Positions 17,079-28,650 are shown, counted from the stretch's first letter. The stretch: 64,000 nucleotides of DNA from Pseudomonas sp. S37 (GCF_016658545.1 NZ_JACVZC010000008.1:43486-107485); one strand, 5' to 3'. Notes: generated by a model from the letters alone, not told the origin. Made by a program: numbers and translations.

Positions 17079-18743
17079 ATGGCGTATTACCGTACTCCCC
17101 ACGATGTGACGGCCCTGCCCGCCTGGCAGGCGCTTCAGCAACACCGCGATGCCATGCAGAGCTTCAGCATGCGCGAAGCCTTTGCCGCCGATGCCAAGCG
17201 CTTCGACCAGTTCTCCCTTAGCGCTTGCGGTCTGTTCCTCGACTATTCGAAAAACCTGATTACCGAGCAAAGCCGCGACCTGCTGGTCAACCTGGCCAAC
17301 GAAGTGGGCCTGCAGGACGCCATCAAGTCGATGTTCAACGGCGAAATCATCAACGCCTCCGAAGGCCGCCCGGTGCTGCATACCGCCTTGCGCCGGCCCG
17401 TAGGTGACAAACTCAGCGTCAACGGCGTGAACGTCATGCCGGAAGTGCACAAGGTGCTCAACCAGATCACCGAACTGGTTGGCCGCATCCATGACGGCCT
17501 GTGGCGTGGCTACAGCGAAAAGCCGATCACCGACGTGGTCAACATCGGCATCGGCGGCTCGTTCCTCGGCCCCGAGCTGGTCTCTGAAGCGCTGCTGCCC
17601 TACGCACAGCGCGGCGTACGCTGCCACTACCTGGCCAACATCGACGGCAGCGAGTTCCACGAGCTATCGGCCAACCTGCGCGCCGAAACCACCCTGTTCA
17701 TCGTCTCGTCAAAGTCGTTCAACACCCTCGAGACCCTGAAAAACGCCATGGCCGCGCGTACCTGGTACCTGGCCCAGGGCGGCTCGGAAGCCGAGCTGTA
17801 CCGCCACTTCATTGCGGTCTCCAGCAACAAGGCTGCCGCCGTGGCCTTCGGCATCCGTGAAGAGAACATCTTCCCGATGTGGGACTGGGTGGGTGGCCGC
17901 TACTCGCTGTGGTCGGCCATCGGTCTGCCAATCGCGCTGGCCATCGGCACCGCCAACTTCAAGGAGCTGCTGTCCGGTGCCTACACCATGGACCAGCATT
18001 TCCAGACCGCGCCGTTCGACAAGAACATGCCCGTGCTGCTGGCCTTGCTGGGCGTGTGGTACGGCAATTTCTGGGGCGCCAGCAGCCACGCGATCCTGCC
18101 CTACGACCATTACCTGCGTAACATCACCAAGCACCTGCAGCAGCTGGACATGGAGTCCAACGGCAAAAGCGTGCTGCAGGATGGCACCCCGGTGAAAACC
18201 GATACCGGCCCGGTCATCTGGGGTGGCGTCGGCTGTAACGGCCAGCACGCCTACCACCAGTTGCTGCACCAGGGCACCCAACTGATTCCGGCCGACTTCA
18301 TCGTGCCGGTCGTGAGCTTCAACCCGGTAGCCGACCACCACCAGTGGCTGTATGCCAACTGCCTGTCGCAGAGCCAGGCGCTGATGCTGGGTAAAACCCG
18401 CGAAGAAGCCGAAGCCGAACTGCGTGGCAAAGGCCTGAACGAAGCGGACATCGAAAAGCTGGCCCCGCACAAGGTGATCCCGGGCAACCGCCCGAGCAAT
18501 ACCTTGGTGGTCGAGCGCATCAGCCCGCGCCGCCTGGGCGCGTTGGTGGCGATGTACGAGCACAAGGTGTTCGTGCAGAGCGTGATCTGGGGTATCAACG
18601 CCTTTGACCAGTGGGGCGTGGAGCTGGGCAAGGAGCTGGGCAAGGGCGTGTACCAGCGCTTGGTCGGCAGCCTGGAAGACAGCGCTGAAGATGGCTCTAC
18701 CCAAGGCCTGATCAACTACTTCCGCGGCCGTCACCGCGGGTGA
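17079..18743 (+). CDS. pgi: Glucose-6-phosphate isomerase
   Basis: 554 aa cytoplasmic enzyme interconverting glucose-6-phosphate and fructose-6-phosphate. Signatures are [14 protein letters not shown] (sugar phosphate loop), [28 protein letters not shown] (signature 1), [18 protein letters not shown] and [17 protein letters not shown] (signature 2 with the catalytic lysine). In pseudomonads lacking phosphofructokinase this enzyme mainly runs in the gluconeogenic and cyclic Entner-Doudoroff direction. It is flanked by REP elements on both sides, suggesting a single-gene transcript. Confidence 0.97.
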   Translation: MAYYRTPHDVTALPAWQALQQHRDAMQSFSMREAFAADAKRFDQFSLSACGLFLDYSKNLITEQSRDLLVNLANEVGLQDAIKSMFNGEIINASEGRPVLHTALRRPVGDKLSVNGVNVMPEVHKVLNQITELVGRIHDGLWRGYSEKPITDVVNIGIGGSFLGPELVSEALLPYAQRGVRCHYLANIDGSEFHELSANLRAETTLFIVSSKSFNTLETLKNAMAARTWYLAQGGSEAELYRHFIAVSSNKAAAVAFGIREENIFPMWDWVGGRYSLWSAIGLPIALAIGTANFKELLSGAYTMDQHFQTAPFDKNMPVLLALLGVWYGNFWGASSHAILPYDHYLRNITKHLQQLDMESNGKSVLQDGTPVKTDTGPVIWGGVGCNGQHAYHQLLHQGTQLIPADFIVPVVSFNPVADHHQWLYANCLSQSQALMLGKTREEAEAELRGKGLNEADIEKLAPHKVIPGNRPSNTLVVERISPRRLGALVAMYEHKVFVQSVIWGINAFDQWGVELGKELGKGVYQRLVGSLEDSAEDGSTQGLINYFRGRHRG

Positions 18744-18758
18744 TCTTAAGCCTGTACC

Positions 18759-18851
18759 GGCCTCTTCGCGGGTGAACCCGCTCCCACAGGACAACACAGT
18801 TTTCGAATTTTGTGCGATCCCTGTGGGAGCGGGTTTACCCGCGAAGAGGCC
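18759..18851. repeat. REP pair, type A
   Basis: Inverted copies (GGCCTCTTCGCGGGTGAACC half and its mirror CTGTGGGAGCGGGTTTACCC) with a 30-bp centre. They lie between pgi and acs, immediately after the pgi stop. Confidence 0.88.
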
Positions 18852-18940
18852 CGCACAGGTTGAACACCACCCCCAGCTACACTGTCCTATCGAATAGCCG
18901 TTGCAGTCCCTCGCCCCTTACAAGAGCAGGACCACCCGCC

Positions 18941-20875
<1,935 letters not shown>

Positions 20876-20917
20876 CCGGCGGCCACTGTTCATGGCTGCC
20901 CTGCCCCGCAGGTCGCC

Positions 20918-21787
20918 ATGGAAGCCCTTCGTCGTCGCATCGAAACCCAGGTCATGAGCCTCACCGGGCTGGCCCTCGGCCAGCTCGACCTGGAATCGCC
21001 CAAGGGCGACCCTGGGCTGTTCGGCCCGTACAGCATCAGCTGGCAGGTGCATGGCGACTTTCCAAGTATGCTGGTGGGCGGCATCAGCGCACTCATGCTG
21101 CAATTGCTGCATCCACTGGCACTGGCCGGCGTCTGGGACCACTCGAACTTCCGGGAAGACCTGCTCGGTCGCCTGCGCCGCACCAGCCAGTTCATCTCAG
21201 GCACCACCTTCGGCGCAACCGGCGATGCCGAGTGGCTGATCAACAAAGTGCGCACCATTCACCTGCAGGTCACCGGCACCGCGCCGGATGGCCGCCCCTA
21301 TGCGGCCAGTGACCCGGACTTGCTGACCTGGGTGCATGTGGCGGAGGTCAGCAGCTTCCTCGCTGCCCACTTGCGTTACCGCAACCCGCACCTGCCGCGC
21401 AGTGAGCAGGATGCCTACTACAGCGAGATTGCCCTGATTGCAGAGCGCCTTGGTGCCCGAGAAGTGCCGCGTTCGTGCCAGCAAGTGGAAGATTACCTGC
21501 AACGCCTGCGCCCGCAACTGCACTGCGATTCCCGCAGCCACGAGGTGATTCGGATTCTGCTCGACGCCCCGGCGCCCAGCCGCCTGGCACAACCAGTAGG
21601 CAAACTGATGCTGCACGCCGGTATCGACCTGCTGCCGGTCTGGGCCCAAAGCATGCTGGGCCTACAGCACGGTGCCTTGCAGCAGCGCCTGATCCGCCTG
21701 GGCCTGAAGCGCACCGCACCGGTATTGCGCTGGGCGATGCGCGATGGCTCGGCGCACCGGGCCAAGCGGCGCATGGGTATCGACTGA
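20918..21787 (+). CDS. DUF2236 / MpaB-type oxygenase-like protein
   Basis: 289 aa of the ER-bound oxygenase MpaB/rubber oxygenase Lcp superfamily (DUF2236). The typical blocks are present: GDFPSMLVGGISALMLQLLHPLALAGVWDHSNF (H65), RLRRTSQFISGTTFG, RTIHLQVTG (H115, of the RxxHxxVxG type) and DLLTWVHVAEVSS (H140). In characterised relatives such histidines bind a b-type haem and the enzymes cleave or oxidise hydrophobic substrates. The actual substrate is unknown here. It follows acs by 42 bp and may be co-transcribed. There is no signal peptide, so it is probably cytoplasmic. Confidence 0.75.
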   Translation: MEALRRRIETQVMSLTGLALGQLDLESPKGDPGLFGPYSISWQVHGDFPSMLVGGISALMLQLLHPLALAGVWDHSNFREDLLGRLRRTSQFISGTTFGATGDAEWLINKVRTIHLQVTGTAPDGRPYAASDPDLLTWVHVAEVSSFLAAHLRYRNPHLPRSEQDAYYSEIALIAERLGAREVPRSCQQVEDYLQRLRPQLHCDSRSHEVIRILLDAPAPSRLAQPVGKLMLHAGIDLLPVWAQSMLGLQHGALQQRLIRLGLKRTAPVLRWAMRDGSAHRAKRRMGID

Positions 21788-21865
21788 CGCCAAATGGTCC
21801 GCCCAGCGGAACTGATTTAACGTGCCATACTCCAAGCACTCCTGCTTAGACAGACGAAGCGACAC

Positions 21866-24802
21866 ATGTACAAAGGATTGACTCGCGCCGCTGGCGCAAT
21901 CGTGGCCCTGGTGGCCCTCTACAGCCTGCTCGGCTTTCTCATACTTCCCGGTGTCGCGCTGCGCATCGCCAACCAGCAGTTGGCCCAGTACGCCACGGTG
22001 CCGGCCCACCTCGAACGGATCGAACTCAACCCCTTCAGCCTCGAGCTGACGCTGTGGGGCCTGCAGATCGGCGAACCCGGCAAGGAGCAGGTCGGCTTCG
22101 AAAGGTTGTACGCCAACCTCTCGCTCGACAGCCTGTGGACCCGGGCCCTGCACCTGGATGCGGTCGAACTCGACAAGCCGCGCAACGAAGTACTGTTCGC
22201 CAAGGACGGTACCCTCAACCTGACCGGGCTGTTCAAGCTGCCGGCAAGTGAAGCCAAGCCGGACGAGCCGCCCAGCGACCCGTTTCCGCTGCGCATTGGC
22301 AGCATCAAGCTGACCGATGGCTACCTGCATTTCGAGGACCAGCGCCCCAGCGAGCCGATCGAGTTCCTCTACGACAACATGAACCTGGAGCTGAAAAACC
22401 TCAGCACCTTGCCTGACGACAACGCCGACATGACCTTGGTGGCCAACGGCCCCAATGGCGGGCGCATCGACTGGAACGGCACCCTCAGCCTGTCGCCGAT
22501 CGCCTCGGAGGGCACGCTGAAAGTCACCGATGCCAAGATGAAACTGTTCTGGCCCTACGTGCGTGATGCCGTGCCACTGGTGCTGGAAGACGGGGTTGTC
22601 AGCCTGGATACCCACTACAAGCTCAACCTCGCGAAACAGACCGAGCTGCTGCTGGACAACGCCTCGGTGCGCATTGCGCCATTCGCCATCAAGGCACCGG
22701 ATGGTCGCCCATTGGCGCGCCTGGCCAGCCTGGAGGTGAGCGAAACGTCCGTCGACCTGGTCAAGCAGCAGGTCACCGTCGGCAAGATCCGCAGCGAAAA
22801 ACTGGAAACCTGGGCTGCGCTGGAAAAAGACGGCCAGCTCGACTGGCAGAAGCTGTTCGCCAGCCAACCGGCCAAGGCCACGCCGAAAGAAAAGGCCGAG
22901 CCGGCTGCCGCCGAGCCTACGCCTGAAGAACAAGCGGCCAAGGAGCCGAGCAAGCCCTGGCAGGTGCTGCTCAAGGACGTACAACTGCGCAACTACCTGG
23001 TTCACCTGGCAGACCGTACACAGAAGGAGCCTGTGGCCCTCGATATCGGCCCGCTCAACGCCGACCTGCAAGGCTTCGACAGCCTCAATCAGACACCCTT
23101 CACCCTCAAGCTCGATACCGGTGTAGGCAAGCAAGGCAAGCTCCAGGCAGCCGGCCAGGTCAACCTGGCGCCGATCTGGGCCAAGCTGGATGTCAGCACC
23201 CGCGATATCGACCTGCGCGTGGCCCAGGCCTACATCAGCCCGTTCATCCTGCTGGAGCTGCGCAGCGGCATGCTCTCCAGCGACCTCAAGGTTGACCTGA
23301 AGAATACCGCGCCACTGGCCTTCACTGTCACCGGCAAGGCCCAGGTCAACCAGCTGCACACCCTCGACACCATCAAGAGCCGCGACTTCGTCAAATGGCA
23401 GCAGGTGAACGTCGACGGCCTGTCCTACGTGCATGGTGACGCGCTGTCGATCGACAAAGTGACCCTGCAGCAACCCTATGCACGCTTCATCATCAACGAA
23501 GACCGTACCACCAACGTCAACGACCTGCTGATCCCGCAGCCGGCCGGCGCGCCGGCGAGCAGCCAGGCGAAACCGGCCCCGGCCAGCAACAGCAAGCCGC
23601 TGGGCATCCATATCGGCCAGGTCGACATCAATGACGGCTCGGCCAACTTTGCCGACCTGTCGCTGACCCCCAACTTCGCCACGGCCATCCAGCAGCTCAA
23701 CGGCCAGATCGGCACCATCGACAACCGCAAGCCGGCACCGGCCAAGGTTGACGTCAAGGGCAAGGTCGACCGCTATGCACCGGTTACCATCAAAGGCGCC
23801 CTCAACCCGTTCAACCCGTTGGCCAGCCTGGACATCGCCACCAGCTTCAAGCGTGTCGAGCTGACAACGCTGACGCCTTACTCCGGCAAGTTCGCCGGGT
23901 ATCGCATCCGCAAGGGCCGGCTCAACCTCGACCTGCACTACCTGATCACCAACGGCCAGCTCAAGGCCGAGAACAAGGTGGTGGTAGAGCAGCTGCAACT
24001 GGGTGAGAAAGTCGACAGCCCGGATGCGGTCGACTTGCCGATCCGCCTGGCGGTGGCATTGCTGAAGGACACCGAGGGCAAGATCTCGATCGAGCTGCCG
24101 GTGACGGGCGATCTCAACAACCCGCAATTCAGCGTGATGCCGATCGTCTGGCAAACCCTGCGCAACCTGGTGCTGCGCGCTGCGCAGGCGCCGTTCAAGT
24201 TCATTGGCGGGCTGATTACCGGGGGTGGTTCGGAAGACCTCGGTAATGTGGCCTTCGCACCGGGCTCCAGCGAACTCAGCGGCGATGCCCAGTCGTCGCT
24301 GGACAAGCTGGCATCCGCGCTGAAAGAGCGCCCGGAACTGCGCCTGGAAATCGAAGGCACCAGCGCCCAGGCCAGCGACGGCCCACTGATCGCCCAACAG
24401 CGCCTGGAGCGCGAATACCAGGCCACCTGGTACAAGATCCTGCAACGCCGCGGCGACAAGGTGCCGGCCAATGCTTCGATGCTGGTTGTTGATGACAGTG
24501 ACAAGCCGGCGATGCTCGAAGGCATCTACCGCACCCGTCTGAAGCAGCAGCCGCCGGCCGAGTGGGAACAGTTGGGGCGCGACGAGCGCACTGCCAAGCT
24601 GCGCGAGGCCGTGATCAAGTCGTGGGGCGAAAGCACCGCGTTGCTGCGTACACTGGGCCAGGAGCGGGCCAGTAGCATCAAGGATTACCTGGTCGACAAG
24701 GGCAAGCTGGAAGACGACCGGGTGTACTTCATCGACACAAGCCTGGGGCAGCCCGAGCGCGATGGCCGGGTGGTGACGCCGATGCATCTGGATGCCGAGT
24801 AA
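21866..24802 (+). CDS. DUF748 (AsmA-like) envelope protein with OmpA-like C terminus
   Basis: 978 aa. An N-terminal membrane anchor (residues about 9-33, AGAIVALVALYSLLGFLILPG) leads into a long periplasmic AsmA/DUF748-type repeat. Two low-complexity Ala/Pro/Glu linkers are visible, near residues 331-362 and 558-578. The end, from about residue 790, contains VAFAPGSSELSGDAQSSLDKLASAL...LRLEIEGT, which resembles an OmpA/MotB peptidoglycan-binding fold. AsmA-like proteins are thought to carry phospholipids across the periplasm; whether this one does is inference. It stands alone after the MpaB-like gene and before a REP pair. The PAO1 equivalent in the same place is an uncharacterised gene. Confidence 0.78.
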   Translation: MYKGLTRAAGAIVALVALYSLLGFLILPGVALRIANQQLAQYATVPAHLERIELNPFSLELTLWGLQIGEPGKEQVGFERLYANLSLDSLWTRALHLDAVELDKPRNEVLFAKDGTLNLTGLFKLPASEAKPDEPPSDPFPLRIGSIKLTDGYLHFEDQRPSEPIEFLYDNMNLELKNLSTLPDDNADMTLVANGPNGGRIDWNGTLSLSPIASEGTLKVTDAKMKLFWPYVRDAVPLVLEDGVVSLDTHYKLNLAKQTELLLDNASVRIAPFAIKAPDGRPLARLASLEVSETSVDLVKQQVTVGKIRSEKLETWAALEKDGQLDWQKLFASQPAKATPKEKAEPAAAEPTPEEQAAKEPSKPWQVLLKDVQLRNYLVHLADRTQKEPVALDIGPLNADLQGFDSLNQTPFTLKLDTGVGKQGKLQAAGQVNLAPIWAKLDVSTRDIDLRVAQAYISPFILLELRSGMLSSDLKVDLKNTAPLAFTVTGKAQVNQLHTLDTIKSRDFVKWQQVNVDGLSYVHGDALSIDKVTLQQPYARFIINEDRTTNVNDLLIPQPAGAPASSQAKPAPASNSKPLGIHIGQVDINDGSANFADLSLTPNFATAIQQLNGQIGTIDNRKPAPAKVDVKGKVDRYAPVTIKGALNPFNPLASLDIATSFKRVELTTLTPYSGKFAGYRIRKGRLNLDLHYLITNGQLKAENKVVVEQLQLGEKVDSPDAVDLPIRLAVALLKDTEGKISIELPVTGDLNNPQFSVMPIVWQTLRNLVLRAAQAPFKFIGGLITGGGSEDLGNVAFAPGSSELSGDAQSSLDKLASALKERPELRLEIEGTSAQASDGPLIAQQRLEREYQATWYKILQRRGDKVPANASMLVVDDSDKPAMLEGIYRTRLKQQPPAEWEQLGRDERTAKLREAVIKSWGESTALLRTLGQERASSIKDYLVDKGKLEDDRVYFIDTSLGQPERDGRVVTPMHLDAE

Positions 24803-24819
24803 TCTCTGATAGCAGGCCC

Positions 24820-24895
24820 GGCCTATTCGCGGGTGAACCCGCTCCTACAAGGCCTGTGCAGCACCTGTAGGAGCGGGTTTACCCGCGAATAGGCC
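24820..24895. repeat. REP pair, type A (CTATTCGCGGG variant)
   Basis: Inverted copies GGCCTATTCGCGGGTGAACC and GGTTTACCCGCGAATAGGCC with CTCCTACA ends around a short centre. They sit between the convergent DUF748 and VOC genes and could terminate both. Confidence 0.88.
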
Positions 24896-24913
24896 CGACC
24901 AGGCAACATCAAT

Positions 24914-25333
24914 TCAGGCACTGACCAACCGCTGCCCCGACACCGCCGGGTGATACAGCGGCTGTACCTTGTTCCCCGCCGGGTCCAGCAGGTGGAAGCT
25001 GCGCGCACCGTCCCCATGGTTGAATGGCCGGTCAAGCAAGGTCACCCCACGGGCCTTGAAGTACGCATACCAGGCCTCCAGCTCCTCGACGCTGTCGACG
25101 ATAAACCCATAGTGGTCCAGGGTCTGCAACCCGTTTGCAGCCCCTGCCCCACGCCCAAGCGACAGGTTGTCATTACCGCAGGTCAGGTACACCAGGTCTT
25201 CATTGGCGCGGTTCAGCACTTCCATGCCCAGCACATCGACATAGAAGCGTTCGCACTCCTCAAGGTTGGGTACCAGCAAGGCAATATGGCGCAGGCCATT
25301 CAGGCGACCAGGGCGTGCAGGCAATTCGGACAT
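24914..25333 (-). CDS. VOC (glyoxalase/dioxygenase fold) protein
   Basis: 139 aa, one VOC unit of two beta-alpha-beta-beta-beta modules. Candidate metal ligands are H16 in RHIALLVPN, the histidine in TLDHYGFIV and acidic or histidine residues in the second module (FHLLDPAGNKVQPLYHP). Members include glyoxalases, extradiol dioxygenases and fosfomycin-resistance enzymes; the exact reaction cannot be told. The ATG at 25333 is the first in the frame. It is divergent from a small ABM monooxygenase gene, 60 bp apart, with a TTGTATACAA palindrome between them. The two are likely co-regulated. Confidence 0.82.
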   Translation of the reverse strand: MSELPARPGRLNGLRHIALLVPNLEECERFYVDVLGMEVLNRANEDLVYLTCGNDNLSLGRGAGAANGLQTLDHYGFIVDSVEELEAWYAYFKARGVTLLDRPFNHGDGARSFHLLDPAGNKVQPLYHPAVSGQRLVSA

Positions 25334-25349
25334 TGGCTAGGCTCCATTT

Positions 25350-25359
25350 TTGTATACAA
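25350..25359. promoter_or_regulatory. GntR-like operator in divergent VOC/ABM promoter
   Basis: TTGTATACAA is a perfect 10-bp palindrome in the 60-bp AT-rich gap between the two divergent genes. FadR-subfamily GntR repressors such as VanR bind sequences of this kind. No regulator gene is adjacent, so the controlling protein is unknown. Confidence 0.5.
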
Positions 25360-25393
25360 TTCATTATTGAATTTAAAACAAAAGGAGAGCTTT

Positions 25394-25696
25394 GTGTATA
25401 GCCTGTTCATCAAGACCCGCGTGAAGCCCGGATGTGCCGACGCTTTCCTTACCGCGATCAAGGTCAATGCCGCAGCTTCGGTGGCCAGTGAGCCGGGTTG
25501 TCTGGTATTCGATGTGTCGCAGGACAGGGTCGATCCAGAGGTGATCTACCTGTATGAGATCTACCGCGATGATGCGGCGTATGAGGTGCATACGCAGACT
25601 GCGCATTTTCGCGACAGCCGCCCGCTGGTAGAGCCGCTGATCATGGCGCAGGAATGCTTCGAGAGTGATGTGGTGGCGCGTAATCCGGTTTTCTAA
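25394..25696 (+). CDS. Antibiotic-biosynthesis-monooxygenase (ABM/YgiN-like) domain protein
   Basis: 100 aa starting at GTG (25394), placed by an excellent AGGAG seven bases upstream; longer in-frame starts run back into the divergent VOC gene. The sequence is a single ferredoxin-like ABM domain: FIKTRVKPGCADAFLTAI, ASVASEPGCLVFDVSQDR, YLYEIYRDDAAYEVHTQTAHF. Relatives are small cofactor-free monooxygenases or quinol-modifying proteins. The divergent VOC neighbour suggests joint action on an aromatic or quinone-like compound, an inference from context only. A perfect terminator follows two bases after the stop. Confidence 0.82.
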   Translation: MYSLFIKTRVKPGCADAFLTAIKVNAAASVASEPGCLVFDVSQDRVDPEVIYLYEIYRDDAAYEVHTQTAHFRDSRPLVEPLIMAQECFESDVVARNPVF

Positions 25697-25697
25697 A

Positions 25698-25726
25698 TGA
25701 AAGGGGCCGCAAAGCGGCCCCTTTCA
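25698..25726. terminator. Bidirectional terminator after the ABM gene
   Basis: Perfect 13-bp arms TGAAAGGGGCCGC-AAA-GCGGCCCCTTTCA. It serves the ABM gene on the plus strand and probably the BON gene on the minus strand, which ends 48 bp away. Confidence 0.88.
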
Positions 25727-25773
25727 GCATTGGGTGGCCAAGTCCGTTTGGCCGACGGGACATCCCTTATTCC

Positions 25774-26124
25774 TTACTCAGACTTCAGGCCATCAGCCGA
25801 AACGGCCTGCACGCCTTTGATCTTCTTGGCGATGGCAACTGCCATCTCTTTCTGTGCATCGGTCACTGCAACATCAGACGACAGCGACACAACGCCCTTG
25901 TTGGTTTCTACCTTGATATCGCTGCCAGGCACACCTTTCTCGGTCATCAGGTCAGCCTTTACCTTGGTGGTGATCCAGGTATCGGAGGTAGCTTCCTTGG
26001 CTTTGGTCACCTCACCGGCCGCCAGCGTCATCGGGGCCTGGGTGGACTGCTGGGCGAATGCCGCGTTAGCCATGGTCAGGGTCAGAGCGGTAGCAGTAGC
26101 GGCAGCAATGGCGAACTTCTTCAT
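25774..26124 (-). CDS. BON-domain periplasmic protein (OsmY-like)
   Basis: 116 aa. The signal peptide (MKKFAIAAATATALTLTMANAAFAQ) is cleaved after AFA, and one BON domain follows: DTWITTKVKADLMTEKGVPGSDIKVETNKGVVSLSSDVAVTDAQKEMAVAIAKKIKGVQAV. BON domains bind phospholipid or peptidoglycan, and the OsmY family is induced by osmotic stress. The start at 26124 has AGGAGT upstream; the frame is open farther but the signal peptide fixes the start. It sits downstream of pnp on the same strand but is separated by the pnp terminator and a 220-bp leader, so it is probably independently transcribed. Confidence 0.9.
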   Translation of the reverse strand: MKKFAIAAATATALTLTMANAAFAQQSTQAPMTLAAGEVTKAKEATSDTWITTKVKADLMTEKGVPGSDIKVETNKGVVSLSSDVAVTDAQKEMAVAIAKKIKGVQAVSADGLKSE

Positions 26125-26341
26125 GTGGGTCACTCCTGTTTTTCGAAAGGTCTGCGCCGTATGTCCTGGCGGCAGGTATGAAGGTAGTTGCATGCGCTGT
26201 GCCAGCTTTTCCGCTTCGCTTGATCCCTTATAAATCAACAAGTTAGCAAACAGCCAGCATGATGGGGGTCGTGCATTTTGCAACCTGCGCGGTAAACCTG
26301 CATGCAAGATGCAAGTCCGCAAAAGGTTCCCGCAAGGCAAA

Positions 26342-26367
26342 AAAAAGGGCCCCGAGGGGCCCTTTTT
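26342..26367 (-). terminator. pnp terminator
   Basis: Perfect 12-bp arms AAAAAGGGCCCC-GA-GGGGCCCTTTTT, 19 bp past the pnp stop. The symmetric A/T tails would allow termination from either side. Confidence 0.9.
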
Positions 26368-26385
26368 CTGTTGCGTGGCAGTCGC

Positions 26386-28491
26386 TTACACGCCCGAGGC
26401 CTTGGCCGCGGCAACGTCTTTGATCGACAGCTTGATACGGCCGCGGTTATCCACGTCCAGTACCAGTACTTCGACTTCCTGGCCTTCTTTCAGGATGTCG
26501 GTGACTTTCTCGACGCGAGCATCGCTCAGCATGGAGATGTGCACCAGGCCGTCCTTGCCAGGCAGGATGTTGACGAAGGCGCCGAAGTCGACGATGCGCT
26601 CAACCTTGCCGACGTAGATCTTGCCAATCTCGGCTTCTGCGGTGATGCCCAGGATGCGCTGCTTGGCTGCTTCTGCCGCGTCCTTGGTTTCGCCGAAGAT
26701 CTTGATCGAGCCATCGTCTTCGATGTCGATCGAAGCCTTGGTTTCTTCGCAGATGGCGCGAATGGTGGCGCCGCCCTTGCCGATCACGTCACGGATCTTG
26801 TCGGTGTCGATCTTCATCGCGATCATGGTCGGGGCGTTGGCCGACAGCTCGGTACGCGACTGACCGATGATCTGGTTCATCTGGCCGAGGATGTTCAGGC
26901 GCGCTTCCAGGGCCTGGCCCAGGGCGATTTCCATGATCTCTTCGGTGATGCCGTTGATCTTGATGTCCATCTGCAGCGCGGTAACGCCTTTGGCGGTACC
27001 GGCTACCTTGAAGTCCATGTCGCCTAGGTGGTCTTCGTCACCGAGGATGTCGGTCAGGACCGCGAACTTGTCGCCTTCCTTGACCAGGCCCATGGCGATA
27101 CCGGCTACTGGCGCCTTCATCGGCACACCGGCGTCCATCAGGGCCAGGGAAGCACCGCAGACCGAAGCCATGGAGCTGGAACCGTTGGATTCGGTAATTT
27201 CCGAAACCACGCGGATGGTGTACGGGAACACGTCAGCGGCTGGCAGCATGGCCTGGACCGAACGGCGGGCCAGACGGCCGTGACCGATTTCGCGACGGCC
27301 AGCACCGCCCATGCGGCCACACTCACCTACCGAGAACGGCGGGAAGTTGTAGTGCAGCATGAAGGGGTCTTTCTTCTCGCCTTCGAGGGTGTCCAGCAGT
27401 TGGGCGTCACGGGCAGTACCCAGGGTCGCAACGACCAGGGCCTGGGTTTCGCCACGGGTGAACAGTGCCGAACCGTGCGTTTTCGGCAGCACGCCGACTT
27501 CGATGTTCAGCGGGCGAACGGTCTTGGTGTCGCGTCCGTCGATACGTGGCTTGCCGTTGACGATGTTTTCGCGAACGGTGCGGTATTCGATTTCGCCGAA
27601 GATGTCTTTCACTTCGGAAGCCGAAGGCTGGCCTTCTTCACCGGAGAACTTGGCGATAGCCTGGTCACGCAGCTCGCCCAGGCGCGCATAGCGGTCGGCC
27701 TTGACGGTGATGGTGTAGCCCTGCGAAACGCCTTCGCCGAACTCGGCGCGGATGGCGTTGAACAGTTCGGTGTTGGCAACGGCTGGTTTCCAGTCCCAGG
27801 TCGGCTTGGCGGCTTCGGCAGCCAGCTCTTTGACAGCCTGGATAACGGCCTGGAATTCGTCGTGGGCGAACAGTACGGCACCCAGCATCTGGTCTTCGGT
27901 CAGCTCTTGCGCTTCCGATTCAACCATCAGTACAGCGTCGGCGGTACCGGCAACGACCATGTCCAGGCTCGAGGCAGCCAGTTGCTCGTAGGTCGGGTTC
28001 AGCAGGTAGCCGGTGCTTTCGTGGAAGGCAACGCGAGCGGCGCCGATAGGGCCTTCGAACGGAATGCCGGAGATGGCCAGGGCAGCCGAGGTACCGATCA
28101 TCGCAGCGATGTCCGGATCGGTCTTCTTGCTGGTGGAAACCACGGTGCAGACGACCTGCACTTCGTTCATGAAGCCTTCCGGGAACAGCGGGCGGATCGG
28201 ACGGTCGATCAGGCGCGAGGTCAGCGTCTCTTTCTCGGAAGGACGGCCTTCACGCTTGAAGAAGCCACCCGGGATCTTGCCGGCGGCGTAGGTCTTTTCC
28301 TGGTAGTGAACCGACAGCGGGAAGAAGCCCTTGCCTGGATCAGCCTGTTTGGCGCCTACCACAGTCACCAGCACGGTGACGTCGTTGTCGACGGTAACCA
28401 GCACGGCGCCGGTTGCCTGACGGGCAATACGGCCCGTTTCGAGAGTAACGGTCGATTGACCGAACTGGAAAGTCTTGATTACCGGGTTCAC
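26386..28491 (-). CDS. pnp: Polyribonucleotide nucleotidyltransferase (PNPase)
   Basis: 701 aa. Phosphorolytic 3'-5' exoribonuclease and a core of the RNA degradosome. There are two RNase PH domains; the first begins [20 protein letters not shown] and the second has [20 protein letters not shown] and the metal-binding [20 protein letters not shown] domain ([19 protein letters not shown]) and an S1 domain ([23 protein letters not shown]) close the protein. It is the last gene of the rimP-to-pnp ribosome/RNA operon. A large hairpin in its leader resembles the RNase III processing site that autoregulates E. coli pnp. Confidence 0.97.
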   Translation of the reverse strand: MNPVIKTFQFGQSTVTLETGRIARQATGAVLVTVDNDVTVLVTVVGAKQADPGKGFFPLSVHYQEKTYAAGKIPGGFFKREGRPSEKETLTSRLIDRPIRPLFPEGFMNEVQVVCTVVSTSKKTDPDIAAMIGTSAALAISGIPFEGPIGAARVAFHESTGYLLNPTYEQLAASSLDMVVAGTADAVLMVESEAQELTEDQMLGAVLFAHDEFQAVIQAVKELAAEAAKPTWDWKPAVANTELFNAIRAEFGEGVSQGYTITVKADRYARLGELRDQAIAKFSGEEGQPSASEVKDIFGEIEYRTVRENIVNGKPRIDGRDTKTVRPLNIEVGVLPKTHGSALFTRGETQALVVATLGTARDAQLLDTLEGEKKDPFMLHYNFPPFSVGECGRMGGAGRREIGHGRLARRSVQAMLPAADVFPYTIRVVSEITESNGSSSMASVCGASLALMDAGVPMKAPVAGIAMGLVKEGDKFAVLTDILGDEDHLGDMDFKVAGTAKGVTALQMDIKINGITEEIMEIALGQALEARLNILGQMNQIIGQSRTELSANAPTMIAMKIDTDKIRDVIGKGGATIRAICEETKASIDIEDDGSIKIFGETKDAAEAAKQRILGITAEAEIGKIYVGKVERIVDFGAFVNILPGKDGLVHISMLSDARVEKVTDILKEGQEVEVLVLDVDNRGRIKLSIKDVAAAKASGV

Positions 28492-28590
28492 GGTTTCCTA
28501 CCTTTTTCAGTGGCTCTTGGGGGAACTGGTTTCTTGCGAATTCTTGGGCAGAACGGGGAATCGGCCCCATTGACCGTCCAGATACAACAC

Positions 28591-28650
28591 GAGGCTGGGA
28601 GCCTGGCTGCTGCGCGGTAAACCGCTCAGCACAACCAGGCTGCCAACCTC
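28591..28650 (-). promoter_or_regulatory. Long hairpin in the pnp leader (RNase III-site-like)
   Basis: On the minus strand the arms GAGG, TGG, AGCCTGG, TGCTG and CGGT pair with ACCG, CAGCA, CCAGGCT, CCA and CCTC, giving a roughly 60-nt interrupted stem. It ends about 100 nt before the pnp ATG. In E. coli a similar double-stranded leader is cut by RNase III and then degraded by PNPase to autoregulate pnp. Confidence 0.6.

Noticed and set aside
21662..24787. A 1041-codon open frame antisense to the DUF748 gene
   Set aside because: It exactly mirrors the coding strand of a clear gene; long antisense frames arise from GC-rich third positions. No ribosome site or recognisable domain.
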